Source of the DNA: Calothrix sp. HK-06
GTDB taxonomy: Bacteria > Cyanobacteriota > Cyanobacteriia > Cyanobacteriales > Nostocaceae
DNA: 41,292 nt
Direction of reading: 5' to 3'
Assembly (NCBI RefSeq): GCF_001904745.1
Contig: NZ_MRCD01000067.1
Coordinates: 10,048-51,339 of the forward strand
Positions 8,676 to 18,786 of this stretch are shown piece after piece. The position numbers were made by a program, and so were the translations under genes. How positions within the stretch are numbered: position 1 is the first letter of the stretch; the number at the start of each line of letters is the position of its first letter. A model generated the notes under the pieces. That model searched no databases, was not told where the DNA came from, and saw only the letters and a list, made by a program, of their open reading frames with translations.

Positions 8676-10202
8676 ATGGACACCAAATTTATGCTGCAAA
8701 TGGCTCAATTCGCAAACTTAGAACAAGGCAAAAAAATTACAATATTAGGAGCAGGAATCGCTGGACTAGTTGCAGCTTATGAATTAGAGCGCATGGGACA
8801 CGAAGTTGATATTATGGAAGCAAGCCCACGTATCGGTGGAAGAGTTTGGACACATCGCTTTGGTAACGAACCAGAGGCGCCTTACGCAGAGTTAGGAGCA
8901 ATGCGTATTCCCAGTTCTCACCAGCATACATTACATTATGTTAAAGAAATGGGCTTAAACGATAAACTATGTAAATTCATGACAGTATTTGAAGAAGAAA
9001 ACGCTTTTATGAACATGGAAGGAAACCTCTTCCGCATGAAAGATGCCGCTAACTTCTTTAGCACTCGCTACCCAGAAATTTTTACCTCCAGCTACAGCGA
9101 ACAAACAAAGCTTTTCGCAGCATGGTTAAAAACCATTGTCAACACCATCTCCCCCGGAAGCTTACGTGAAAGTTTGGACACAGACCTGCGCTCTCACTTA
9201 ATGGACGAATTGGAACGCCTAGACTTAACGCCATATTTTAATGCCAACGGTGAAACCATCGACCTACAAAAATTCGTACAAGAAAATCCCGGTTTCCGCG
9301 CGCGCTGCAGCAAAGCATTAGATATGTTCCTTGGCGACATCGTAACAGAAACAAGCCACGACTTACTACAAATTAAAGGTGGAACACAATTATTAATTGA
9401 CCGTTTAGTAGAATCAATTAAGGCGCCAATCAAATGTAACCAGCCAGTAGTCGCAATCCGCGTCAAATCGAACTATACAGAAATTGACTATTTAGAAAAC
9501 GGACAAAAACAAACCCGTCGTTGCGACTATGTACTTTGCACAATTCCCTTCTCTGTAATGAGAAAAATGGAATTAGAAGGATTTGACACTCGAAAAATCG
9601 ACTCTATCAATAACACAGTATACTGCCCCGCAACAAAAGTAGCCTTCCACACCAAAGAAAATTTCTGGGCATCACAAGGAATCAAAGGTGGAGCATCATT
9701 CAGCGGCGCCGGTGTTCGTCAAACCTACTACCCCAGTGTCAAATTTAACCCCTCACACGGTAGCGTTATGTTAGCAAGCTACACAATTGGTGATGACGCA
9801 GACCGTTTAGGTAACATGAGCGAGCAACAACGCCACAGCTATGTAAAAGAAGTAGTCAGTAACGTACACCCCGAACTCCAACAAACAGGAATGATAGTTC
9901 AAAGCGCATCAATCGCTTGGGGTAACTACGAATGGAGTGCAGGCGGTTGTACAGTACATTGGGACGAAGAAAATTATACAGCTAGCTACTTAGAAGCAGC
10001 TAGACCTCAAAACACCTTATTCTTTGCTGGAGAACATTGCTCAAAATACCCCGCTTGGTTGCAAGGTTCCATCGAGTCCGCTTTAGAAGCCATCTACGAT
10101 ATCGTATCTCATAAAACCGCTTCCATTCCTGCAACAACTTACTCTTTCACCTCTAAACAAAACACCAAAACTCAAAACCGCGCGCTTGCATTAGCAGCTT
10201 AA
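8676..10202 (+). CDS. Flavin-containing amine oxidase / L-amino-acid oxidase
   Basis: The 508-residue protein has the FAD dinucleotide-binding motif ITILGAGIAGLVAAYELERM at about residues 20-40 and the following IGGRVWTHRF. The C-terminal FAD motif is NTLFFAGEHCSKYPAWLQGS with ESALEA after it. This is the layout of the monoamine oxidase / L-amino-acid oxidase family, which deaminates amines or amino acids with production of H2O2 and ammonia. Length is normal. AAAGG lies 8-9 nt before the ATG. There is no signal peptide, so it is probably cytoplasmic. A strong hairpin terminator follows and no neighbour is close enough for an operon. Three GGCGCC sites lie within it, so its base use matches long residence in this host. 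The substrate cannot be told from sequence alone. Confidence 0.85.
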   Translation: MDTKFMLQMAQFANLEQGKKITILGAGIAGLVAAYELERMGHEVDIMEASPRIGGRVWTHRFGNEPEAPYAELGAMRIPSSHQHTLHYVKEMGLNDKLCKFMTVFEEENAFMNMEGNLFRMKDAANFFSTRYPEIFTSSYSEQTKLFAAWLKTIVNTISPGSLRESLDTDLRSHLMDELERLDLTPYFNANGETIDLQKFVQENPGFRARCSKALDMFLGDIVTETSHDLLQIKGGTQLLIDRLVESIKAPIKCNQPVVAIRVKSNYTEIDYLENGQKQTRRCDYVLCTIPFSVMRKMELEGFDTRKIDSINNTVYCPATKVAFHTKENFWASQGIKGGASFSGAGVRQTYYPSVKFNPSHGSVMLASYTIGDDADRLGNMSEQQRHSYVKEVVSNVHPELQQTGMIVQSASIAWGNYEWSAGGCTVHWDEENYTASYLEAARPQNTLFFAGEHCSKYPAWLQGSIESALEAIYDIVSHKTASIPATTYSFTSKQNTKTQNRALALAA

Positions 10203-10306
10203 ATAAAACGGCAACCGAAGTGAAAGTAACCAAAGCCTTTAAGCCATCTTATTTGAAATTAATAACTATACATATTATTTAAGACATTTTTCTGATTTAT
10301 TAACTC

Positions 10307-10345
10307 ATACGGTATCCAAGGTGTCCTGGATACCGTATTTATTTG
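10307..10345 (+). terminator. Strong hairpin terminator
   Basis: ATACGGTATCCA pairs perfectly with TGGATACCGTAT across an 8-nt loop, followed by TTATTTGTTTG. It lies about 105 bp after the amine oxidase stop. Between here and 10604 I see only a 31-codon open tail (about 10446-10540, ending GLYHPVPQ), perhaps a leftover of another gene. Confidence 0.75.
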
Positions 10346-10604
10346 TTTGTAAAACTGTAGCAGTGCGCTCTTATACAAACGTATTACATTTCCAGATTGA
10401 TATTTATAAGCTCTAATATATAGATATTGCACTTGTACCACCAAAGAATTTATCAGCTATACCAAGAGCCGCGACCCTCGCCCAGTCGGCTGGCAATGGA
10501 ACGAAAAAGACGGACTGTATCATCCAGTACCACAATAAAATCGTGCAGTTAAAACATCCTCATTAACTAATATTGAATCGCGCCTACCATGTAACCACCA
10601 TCAA

Positions 10605-11108
10605 ATGAGTCTCAACACCCAAAAAGAAGATTTTAGTTATGCTTATATATACGCTGTTGCTAGTAGTATGGGTTACTCACTCCAAGCAGCGACACGTAGA
10701 TTAGACGACAGCGGCATCGACGCTACAATTACTGTACCAGGTAAAATTAACTCCAAATGCCTACCAAGGTTTGACGTACAAATCAAATCTACATCAAGAA
10801 ACATCCTTAAGGATGAATCTATAAAATTCCGACTCACCGCTAAAAACTATGACGAACTTCGAGAGAACGACCCCTTCGTACCACAACTATTAATAGTCGT
10901 CCTCATACCAGAAGATGTCAACAACTGGTTATCTCAAACCGAAGAATCTCTATGTCTCAAACGTTGTGCTTACTGGCTATCACTTCGGGGACGACCACCA
11001 CTTGATGAACAATCAACCATCACTATAGAAATTCCGCGTCAAAATATATTTAGTCCCAACGCACTTAAAACCATAATGGAACGCATAGCTGCCGGAGAGA
11101 ATTTATGA
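10605..11108 (+). CDS. DUF4365-type predicted nuclease, first gene of module 1
   Basis: The 167-residue protein has a PD-(D/E)xK-like pattern: Glu8 in the first helix, Asp39 in DDSGIDATI, and Asp57-x-Gln59-x-Lys61 in RFDVQIKST. The stretch LLIVVLIPEDVNNWL follows, then CAYWLSLRG. These are hallmarks of DUF4365, a family with a predicted restriction-nuclease fold and no settled role. The stop overlaps the next start as ATGA, so translation of the pair is probably coupled. A paralogous pair with the same overlap lies at 29509-30536. Integrase remains follow it on the same strand. Nuclease activity is an inference from the fold. Confidence 0.75.
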   Translation: MSLNTQKEDFSYAYIYAVASSMGYSLQAATRRLDDSGIDATITVPGKINSKCLPRFDVQIKSTSRNILKDESIKFRLTAKNYDELRENDPFVPQLLIVVLIPEDVNNWLSQTEESLCLKRCAYWLSLRGRPPLDEQSTITIEIPRQNIFSPNALKTIMERIAAGENL

Positions 11109-11638
11109 CAGCAGTTGAACCACACATAGAAAAATTTCAACACCTCGACCCCCAACAAGTAGAAACCTACTTAGTTGCACACGGTTGGCAGCAGCAACAA
11201 AAACATGGAGACAAAGCATCCATCTGGACATTAGACGGGTTTGAAATTTTACTACCTCTCAAACCAGAAATTATTGACTTCAAACGCAGGATGGCAGAAG
11301 TAGTAGAAACTCTCGCCCTATCAGAAAACCGTTCACAAACAGAAATATACGGCGCCTTAATTACAGAGGCGCCTAACACCACCATTCAAGCAGTCGTCAC
11401 CCACATCGCCACCCCCAACGCCGATTTTTTAAGTGGAGAAATAACACTCCTAGGTATAGTTGTAAACAAACTACGTCCCATCCATACCGAACTAGCAGAT
11501 CGCGACTATATACTTGCCCTCAAAGCGTACCAAGAACGCCTTCCCATATACTGCACAGGCGACTTAATCAAAGAAAACGGCACATTCATTCTTAAAAACC
11601 CCCATCACTTGAGCTTAGATGAACAAGGAGTAATATAG
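11105..11638 (+). CDS. Conserved partner protein of DUF4365, module 1
   Basis: 177 residues, unrecognised as a named family but clearly homologous to 30000-30536. Shared blocks are YEILLPL/FEILLPL, a conserved 'SENR/VENR' helix, HIATP-NADFLSGEITLL / QIATP-RSDKLSGEVTLL, and the near-identical LAxxDYILAxKAYQERLPI followed by CTGDL. There is no signal peptide or membrane segment. It starts inside the stop codon of the nuclease-like gene. Conservation as a pair suggests a complex or a toxin-antidote arrangement (inference). Confidence 0.7.
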   Translation: MTAVEPHIEKFQHLDPQQVETYLVAHGWQQQQKHGDKASIWTLDGFEILLPLKPEIIDFKRRMAEVVETLALSENRSQTEIYGALITEAPNTTIQAVVTHIATPNADFLSGEITLLGIVVNKLRPIHTELADRDYILALKAYQERLPIYCTGDLIKENGTFILKNPHHLSLDEQGVI

Positions 11639-11653
11639 GCGCCAAGCGCGGAT

Positions 11654-11839
11654 GTGACCGGTTTCTTTAAACTTATTGAGAATGGTGCAAGATGTGAGGT
11701 AGGTAGGGTGACGGTTCCCGGTGATGAAAGAAGAAAACCAAGGGAAGATTATCCCGGTTTATATTGGCACAACTTCAAATGGCAACCCGACCCGGCGCCT
11801 GATGATAGAAACCGGGGATACTATACTATGAAGTTTTGA
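11654..11839 (+). CDS. Possible short ORF, unrecognised
   Basis: A 61-codon frame (GTG start) with a protein-like core VPGDERRKPREDYPGLYWHN and DDRNRGYYT. It ends immediately before the integrase fragment begins in another frame. It may be the C-terminus of a lost gene joined here by recombination. No ribosome binding site is evident. Confidence 0.3.
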   Translation: MTGFFKLIENGARCEVGRVTVPGDERRKPREDYPGLYWHNFKWQPDPAPDDRNRGYYTMKF

Positions 11840-12202
11840 GGTAAGGGTGGAAAGTACCGGGAAATTGGGTTAGACCATGAAACTTCTAAGCTTTTTAAAA
11901 AGTATGGGGGTACAGCTAGTGATAAGGCGCCTGTATTTCCAAACATGTCAAGAGACCCAGCGAAAAAAGGGTTGCCATTGAGTGACCGCGCGATTAAGCG
12001 GATGATTCAAGATATATCTGAAGTTGCGAAAGTTAAATTTTCGTGCCACTGGTTAAGACATTCCCACGCATCCAGAGCAGTCGAACATAAAAATGTTTTT
12101 GAAGTGCAAAACCAATTGGGGCATAGCAAAACAGATACTACGAAAGCTTATGTGAGAGCCAAGAAGGATGCGGGAACGGGTACAGTGTTACCAAGATTTT
12201 GA
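11840..12202 (+). pseudogene. Tyrosine recombinase, C-terminal catalytic half only
   Basis: The open stretch begins GKGGKYREIGLDHETSKLF without a start codon. It then has CHWLRHSHASRAVE (HxLR box) and VQNQLGHSKTDTTKAYVRA (box-II His and the nucleophilic Tyr). The N-terminal DNA-binding domain and the box-I Arg are missing, so it cannot act alone. It resembles the integrases common on cyanobacterial plasmids. A complementary N-terminal half lies at 22867. Confidence 0.75.
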
Positions 12203-12681
12203 CCAGACTCACGACATTTTAAAAACCTCTCCCCCACCCCCTCTCCTCGCAGGATACTGCTGGCGATTCGGGGGTGGCGCCCTGCCAAGCGTTCATGCGT
12301 TTTAGGGCGTGCGATGTTTTTCTCTACGCGCTCAAGCGACGGTGTGGCGGAGCCACACCGAGCGCCAAACGGCGCCGAAACAATTTTGATGCAAAAAACT
12401 AGCGACGTTGCCTACGCATAATTAAGCATCAAGGTTTTTCGCGATAAACTAAAATAAAATTTCACACTAGTAACAATTAAAGTTTTGCTACATAAATACT
12501 TAAATTGCTAGTGGCATAATTATGAGCGTTATATTCATTTTTTCAATACGTATAAACAAAACAAATTGAGTGCTTAAAAATCTACGTAAAACACTTATAC
12601 TCGTCCAAGCGGTTTGTTGCAATTTCGCTGTTCTTACCGTAGAAAATAAAAGTGTTGGCGCCGTTCCACTGTTCGACAACC
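12203..12681. other. Non-coding stretch with a common cyanobacterial hairpin
   Basis: GGTGTGGC-GGA-GCCACACC (12341-12359) is a perfect hairpin of a kind dispersed in Nostocales genomes. A C-rich CCCCCACCCCC tract lies at about 12229. Two GGCGCC sites fall near 12276 and 12372. No credible gene is seen. Confidence 0.5.
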
Positions 12682-14309
12682 TCAACGTCCCTCATGAATT
12701 TCTCGTGTTTGACGCAGTAGGGAACGCACTATTTGTAATAAAGCCTCGTCTTTATTTTTTGCTCCCGAAACCCACACTGGTTCACCGTCTGGATAAAAAC
12801 AAGGGTCAAAGTGAAAGTTACTTTGAGAAATTACCTCTACTGCTTTCTTGACCTTGGGACGCAGCAAATAGTCAACAGAACGTTCAACATGATACAAAGA
12901 ACTCTTACCCACCCAACTAGTACCACTGAGTAATAAAGCATGGGCGCCTTGAGTGCCTTCATCCGCAAATACCTCAGAGAAATGCTTTAAAAGCCAGCGT
13001 CCTTGTCCCAGTGCTTGGAAGTACCACAGTGTTAATTGATTCTCCTGCCGTTCAAGCTTGAATCCGCAAACTAAACCAGATGCAAGCCCAGGTATTAACC
13101 CATAAAAATCACGGGGAATACGGTTAAAGAAAACAACTTCCGAAGCACCGTCTACTTGCTGCTCCAATGCGTATGCTGTTTTGATTGCTTGTTGGAAAAA
13201 TGACACAAATAGAACTAGTTTCAGGAATAGCGCAAACCGACAACAAAATTCCCGTTTGTCTTTAATTTTCTTTAACCAGCCTTTTTTAGTCAGTTCGTTT
13301 TCTATCTTAGTAATTGTTTCCTGCTGTTCTTGGTAGTTTTCATGATTAAGTCGCATTGCATACTCAGCAAGCCAAGAATTTTTCCAGGCGCCTTGGAGGA
13401 ATGTCGCCAACTCTTGATAGACGGGGTTTTTGTCGAGAATAAAGGTGGGTGACTCAACATCTATACCCTCAGCCGTAGCAATATCTAATACAAATTCCCT
13501 TGCAAGAGAAGAACACGTAAAGAAATTTTCCGCCAACCATTCGCTTTCTGATGGTGATAATTGCAACTGCGTACATATATTGTCAACAAGGGCATCGGCG
13601 TTTTGCAGCGCATGATTAAATTGACCAAAAATTAGCTGCCGTAGGTCGTTGCGAGAATTGCGGAATTTAGTCGTTCGCGTCCAGGTGACTACTTGGTCGA
13701 GGAACCCGTTGCTTCCTTTCTCAATTAGTTTGATTGCGGGGAGAAATGTTGAGTCGAGGTTAGATTGTAAGAAATCGCATTCGTCGAAGAACACAACGCT
13801 ACAGGTGCGGTACATCAGTTCGTAATAAGTAATTGACTGCGGACTGACATGGGGTAGGGAACGAGTATGAATTGTCGCGGCAACTGTAGTTAATATGACA
13901 TCAGCAGTACTTAGTTCATTAACATCTCGATGTCTGGGACATTTACCAATTAAAGGGCAAACTTTTACACCGTTATGATTTGAGTCCTCATTATCTGTAA
14001 CCTCTCGCAAATCAAAGCAGGGAGGAGTGGAGGGATTTGAGGGTTGAAAGTATTGGCTAAGGGGACAAGCTGTGGATAGATGAGTAAAACCATCCATTCC
14101 CCCATCGACACTATGCCAGTTTTTAAGGTGATTTTCGCGACTTCTTTGACCAATAACTACTGATACTCGTAAGTTGACTTTTTTGAGTAGACTTGCCATT
14201 CGCAGACAGGTTGCTACCTCGTTAAATACAATACCAACGTGGTGTCCTTTATGGGCAACTGCGACGGTGAGAATTTCTATTAAGGTAGATTTACCTGCCC
14301 ATAAAATCT
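12682..14309 (-). pseudogene. DinG/XPD-like Fe-S helicase fragment, truncated at both ends
   Basis: The open frame reads in from a broken Walker A (ILWAGKSTLIEILTVAVAHK, near 14300) and includes 505 residues from an internal ATG at 14199. Four Cys at about 45, 61, 81 and 87 of that part (STACPL, PPCFDL, VCPLIGKCPRH) lie between Walker A and a DECD box (VVFFDECDFLQ, about 139-142). That is the place of the Fe-S cluster in XPD/DinG helicases. ALLLSGTSW follows at about 425, a typical distal motif. The N-terminus before Walker A and the C-terminal helicase motifs are missing. DinG-type helicases occur with pPIWI-RE defence genes, and the LLSGTSW motif hints at that group, but no partner gene is here. 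Confidence 0.6.
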
Positions 14310-14405
14310 GAAGAATATTTTGAAAAAACTCAAGTAATAGTCGATAAGTTACTTGACAAAGGAGAACTGACGGAGGCAGAAGAAGACTATTTATTCGTAT
14401 TAGGA

Positions 14406-14690
14406 ATGTTAATACATGAATACGAAGAAAAAAAAGATTTTGCTACGCACATGAAAGTTTCAGACATTTATGGAGTAGAACTTCTCAAAGTTTTGATTGA
14501 AGAAACCAATCTAAAACAAAAAGATTTAGTCCCTATTTTCAAAACTGAATCAATTGTTTCCGATGTACTTAAAGGCAAGCGTAAATTAACAGTCGAACAT
14601 ATTCAAAAGCTTGGTGAGTTTTTCAAAGTTTCACCTTCTGTATTCTTTCCAGCTAATCCATCATCAAAAGACTTTTTGGAAGTAGCTTAA
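14406..14690 (+). pseudogene. HigA-like XRE antitoxin, 5' end lost
   Basis: A helix-turn-helix stands at LLKVLIEETNLKQKDLVPIF, followed by VSDVLKGKRKLTVEHIQKLG and FFKVSPSVFF. This is the pattern of HigA-type antitoxins. The protein-like frame continues upstream of the first ATG (14406) to about 14306 with PIKSEEYFEK, VIVDKLLDKGELTEAEEDYL and FVLGML. These are conserved N-terminal residues of the family, but there is no start codon before an in-frame TAG. The native start was lost where this gene meets the helicase fragment. An N-terminally shortened product could still be made from 14406. No HigB toxin is adjacent. Confidence 0.65.
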
Positions 14691-15085
14691 ATTTAATGAT
14701 GTCAATTCAACTTAAAGAACAAATAACCAGAGCAAGAGTTGCGCTTCAAAGGTCACTCTTATTTGAAGCGCTCCAGGAGAGCTATGGGAGTTGATGGTAT
14801 TCGCCAATTTGTTAAAGATGTTGATGGAGACTGGTTAAATAATTGGACTGATACAGCACAGTCAGAAAATATACCAATTAATTGCATTAGCCTACAAATA
14901 CTTTTTCTTGAAACCTTTTTATATTTTTCAGTCCTCACCTTATGCCGTATTTCATTACCATTATTATATAAAGACTCAATTACTTTCATTGAAGTGTAAC
15001 CATTAAGTTTGCGCGGAGCGCGTATATGGGTGAACAGCGAAATATTTGTAAAATGGGACACATTGTAAGTACAAAGGGCATAACT
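14691..15085. other. Short decayed frames between the antitoxin and a small gene
   Basis: A 33-codon frame (MMSIQLKEQITRARVALQRS) begins at 14697, and a second frame with RQFVKDVDGDWLNNWTDTAQ runs at about 14790-14860. Together they look like one frameshifted small gene of unknown family. Nothing else is recognisable. Confidence 0.3.
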
Positions 15086-15370
15086 ATGACGAACACCAAA
15101 CCAACTCGTACCGCACGTAGAGGGCGAATATTTCCCGAAATTCAATGGACAGAAGAAGAAAAAGCCAAGCGACGAGCCGAAGATAAAGAATTCCACCAAC
15201 GTTGTAAAGCAATCTTTGACCGCGTTCTTCCTGAACATATAGAAACGCACTACGGCTGGTACATGGTCGTTGAACCTAATAGTGGCGACTATTTTATCGA
15301 CTACTCAGAAGACGTAGTAATGCAAAAAGCGCGCACTCTGGTTCACTATATAGATAGCAGGCGCCCTTAA
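15086..15370 (+). CDS. Conserved cyanobacterial hypothetical protein, 94 aa
   Basis: The protein starts MTNTKPTRTARRGRIFPEI and has a charged helix (WTEEEKAKRRAEDKEF). It ends with a motif known from many small cyanobacterial proteins: THYGWYMVVEPNSGDYFIDY followed by KARTL. Function is unknown; family members are often near toxin-antitoxin or mobile genes. I chose the ATG at 15086 because family proteins start near the basic TR-x-x-RRG stretch; an upstream in-frame start at 15026 adds only poor sequence. The next gene is psbA, which has its own promoter. Confidence 0.6.
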   Translation: MTNTKPTRTARRGRIFPEIQWTEEEKAKRRAEDKEFHQRCKAIFDRVLPEHIETHYGWYMVVEPNSGDYFIDYSEDVVMQKARTLVHYIDSRRP

Positions 15371-15384
15371 ACACAAACGTGATT

Positions 15385-15411
15385 GTAGAAACGTTACATG
15401 TAACGTCTCTA
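15385..15411. repeat. Palindromic repeat with ACGTTACATGTAACGT core
   Basis: A near-perfect palindrome (AGAAACGTTACATGTAACGT, then CTCT) of a type dispersed in intergenic regions of filamentous cyanobacteria. It lies between the small hypothetical gene and psbA and may act as a weak terminator or RNA-processing site. Confidence 0.5.
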
Positions 15412-15485
15412 TACGTGCCGTAATATATACGAAGATTGATAAGTAAAGCTAATTGCTCTAGTAAGAATTACTCACCTAATTCGTA

Positions 15486-16655
<1,170 letters not shown>

Positions 16656-16688
16656 TAACTTTGACAACTAAATAATTAATCAACGCGA

Positions 16689-16716
16689 AAGCGTCCCTCC
16701 AACAGGGGCGCTTTTT
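16689..16716 (+). terminator. psbA terminator
   Basis: AAGCGTCCCT pairs with AGGGGCGCTT (one G-T pair) over a 5-nt loop and is followed by TTT. It lies about 34 bp after the psbA stop. The remaining gap to 17005 is AT-rich and shows no gene. Confidence 0.8.
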
Positions 16717-17005
16717 GCTATGGATTCAATAAACAGAACTCGCGTGCTGGGGTTAACCTTTCAACTCATGAAGTATTTTAGTATTAACAGAGTTTTATTT
16801 TATACTATTTATGTTCGATTTGGGTAGCGATTTGAGATGAACTACCGGAAAAGTATCTAGAGTATTTGAAATTACAGGCTGTAGCCTGTTTTATTGTAAT
16901 ATTCAGGGTATGAGATGGATTTCTGTAGTTATCTTTGCTTAGTATACAGTCTCCGTTTTAACACAATCAAGACTGATTAGGAGCGTTATCAAGGAGGGCA
17001 GATAG

Positions 17006-17818
17006 ATGGATATAGAAAAATTGATACCCCTTGCCACACTTACTGGCTTGGTTGGCATTTTTGGTTATATTACTAAATCGTTTACAGATTTGAATCAGAG
17101 AATGAAAGATACATACGAGAAATTGGAAAAACTAATAGAAAGGGAAAAGACTCATGAAATGGAAAATCTAAAAGCTAAACAGCAATTAGATATTAAAGAA
17201 TGGGAGCTAAAAATGCGAGACAAAGAGAATGAACTATCAGATTTAAAAAGAGAATACGAATTTAGAAAACAAATTACATCAGAAGAGACTATGGAAACTG
17301 TGAAAAATGCTAAAAATGCATTACAACAGGCTCTTGAACAACTTAAGCAGCAACTTGAAGAGAAAGCAGCAGAAAATGAAAATATTCGTTTTGAACTAGA
17401 GCAAGCCACTAGAAAATTTGAGTTGCAATTTCAGAATGGAATTAACAACTTAGAACAGGAGTTAGAAGAACATAAAAACAGATTAGAGAATTGTAAATTA
17501 GCTGCTAAATGGCTGGCGAGAAGCCAGGAAGATTTTGTGAAAGAAGCAAGTGACAGAGTTTTGGATAATAATCATTTACAAGATGTTAAGCAGTTTGTAC
17601 AGGATATTAAAAACTACATTGACTGGATATGTTATAGTCTCCCGAATGGTGGTCCTCTGCCAATGAATAAATTAGGTATAACTACCGTTTTGCCCGTATC
17701 TGCATATGTAGATATTTTTGAGTTGATTAAAAATAAGAGTTGTCAAGAGTTAAATGAGAAAGTAGCCGAGGAACTAAAACTGTACCTCGACCATCTGATT
17801 AAAGAATTAGTACGCTAA
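17006..17818 (+). CDS. Membrane-anchored coiled-coil protein
   Basis: 270 residues. An N-terminal hydrophobic helix (LIPLATLTGLVGIFGYIT, about 6-23) is followed by a long coiled coil rich in Lys, Glu and Gln (about 28-165). A C-terminal globular domain comes last (KLAAKWLARSQEDFVKEA, DWICYSLPNG, LPVSAYVDIF, VAEELKLYLDHLIKELV). The start has an excellent AAGGAGG ribosome binding site about 9 nt upstream. The C-terminal domain looks conserved-protein-like, but I cannot name it. The layout suggests a membrane-tethered sensor or scaffold. It has no GGCGCC site. Confidence 0.7.
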   Translation: MDIEKLIPLATLTGLVGIFGYITKSFTDLNQRMKDTYEKLEKLIEREKTHEMENLKAKQQLDIKEWELKMRDKENELSDLKREYEFRKQITSEETMETVKNAKNALQQALEQLKQQLEEKAAENENIRFELEQATRKFELQFQNGINNLEQELEEHKNRLENCKLAAKWLARSQEDFVKEASDRVLDNNHLQDVKQFVQDIKNYIDWICYSLPNGGPLPMNKLGITTVLPVSAYVDIFELIKNKSCQELNEKVAEELKLYLDHLIKELVR

Positions 17819-17882
17819 TCTACTCGAAAGTAGAAACAGTAAAACTAGCTATTATCTCTCATGTTCAAGCAAATGTGTGTTT

Positions 17883-18068
17883 CTAACAAGGTGGTTCTGG
17901 TTGTTTACCAAGCGCTTGAATGGCTGCCCAAATATCAGACATAGCATCATCTACAGATAATGCTGCCGATGAAAGTCCCTGACTTTGTAGCGTTGTTTTT
18001 AATGATTTTAAGTTGCAATATTCCTTCTCTAAAGACTTGGCTAGGTTGTCATTAGGAAATCCAGTCAT
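17883..18068 (-). CDS. Small 61-residue hypothetical protein
   Basis: The frame starts MTGFPNDNLAKSLEKEY and continues CNLKSLKTTLQSQGLSSAAL, ending KQPEPPC. A good GGGAGA ribosome binding site lies about 8 nt before the ATG on the minus strand. It is convergent with the coiled-coil gene, 64 bp away. The composition is helical and soluble. No family is recognised. Confidence 0.5.
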   Translation of the reverse strand: MTGFPNDNLAKSLEKEYCNLKSLKTTLQSQGLSSAALSVDDAMSDIWAAIQALGKQPEPPC

Positions 18069-18393
18069 AAGTATCTCCCTATACTAATGTATTTCGTAAA
18101 TACACTGAATTGTTTCGCACAATCAAGGGAAAGTTCAGGATAAAATTGCAAAAAAATCCAAAAAAGTAGTGAATTATTTTTACTCTGCCGAGGATTTTTT
18201 CTTGAAACTAGAGTTGAAGATTAGCACATATACTTACAACGCTCCCTCTCCTCCGGATATCAGGGTTAAAACCCGTTTCTATATGGAATCGCAGAATCAA
18301 AGTTTGAATTATGCGTTTACCTTAAGGTTATGGATGCTTAAGTTCGCACCGCAACCAAAGCATATTTAAGCTAATGGATTAAATCACATCTTT

Positions 18394-18478
18394 CAGTTCC
18401 GTCTTATACATAATCAACCAAGTTTTATCAGCTTTATTATTTTCTCCAAACAAAAATAATAAAATCCTGGTGCCCTTC
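18394..18478. repeat. Dispersed ~80-bp repeat, copy 1
   Basis: This stretch matches 22499-22578. Shared blocks in order are GTTCCGTCTTATA, AACCAA, TCAGCTT, TTATTTTCT, AAAATAAT and CCTGG(T/C)GCCCT. Copy 1 can form a hairpin from TTTATTATTTT and AAAATAATAAA. It is non-coding in both places. It may be a MITE or a small structured RNA. Confidence 0.45.
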
Positions 18479-18786
18479 AATAATGCTCGGATAAGCAGGG
18501 AGGCAGGGATGCTCGGATACGCAGGGGGAGAAGAACCCAACCCAAAAGCAACCCCTGCTCATATTGCTGCCCATGCCTGCCTCAACAGATAATTTTCGCG
18601 TGCCGAGCAGTATTGCCACTCCCGGTACTGAAATTATTAACCTTAATTAATATTTATGTATTAATTTTTACACTTTGCAATTTGCTATTATAAGTTTATT
18701 TTTTATCTAAAAATATAAATAACAGAGTCAATATTTAAGCAAAAAAATATTAGTAAACCTTGAGATTACGCTCTTTAAAAATGATT

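Noticed and set aside
18169-18369. 66-codon plus-strand frame
   Set aside because: No ribosome binding site and unnatural composition; it lies at the edge of the gene-free iteron region.
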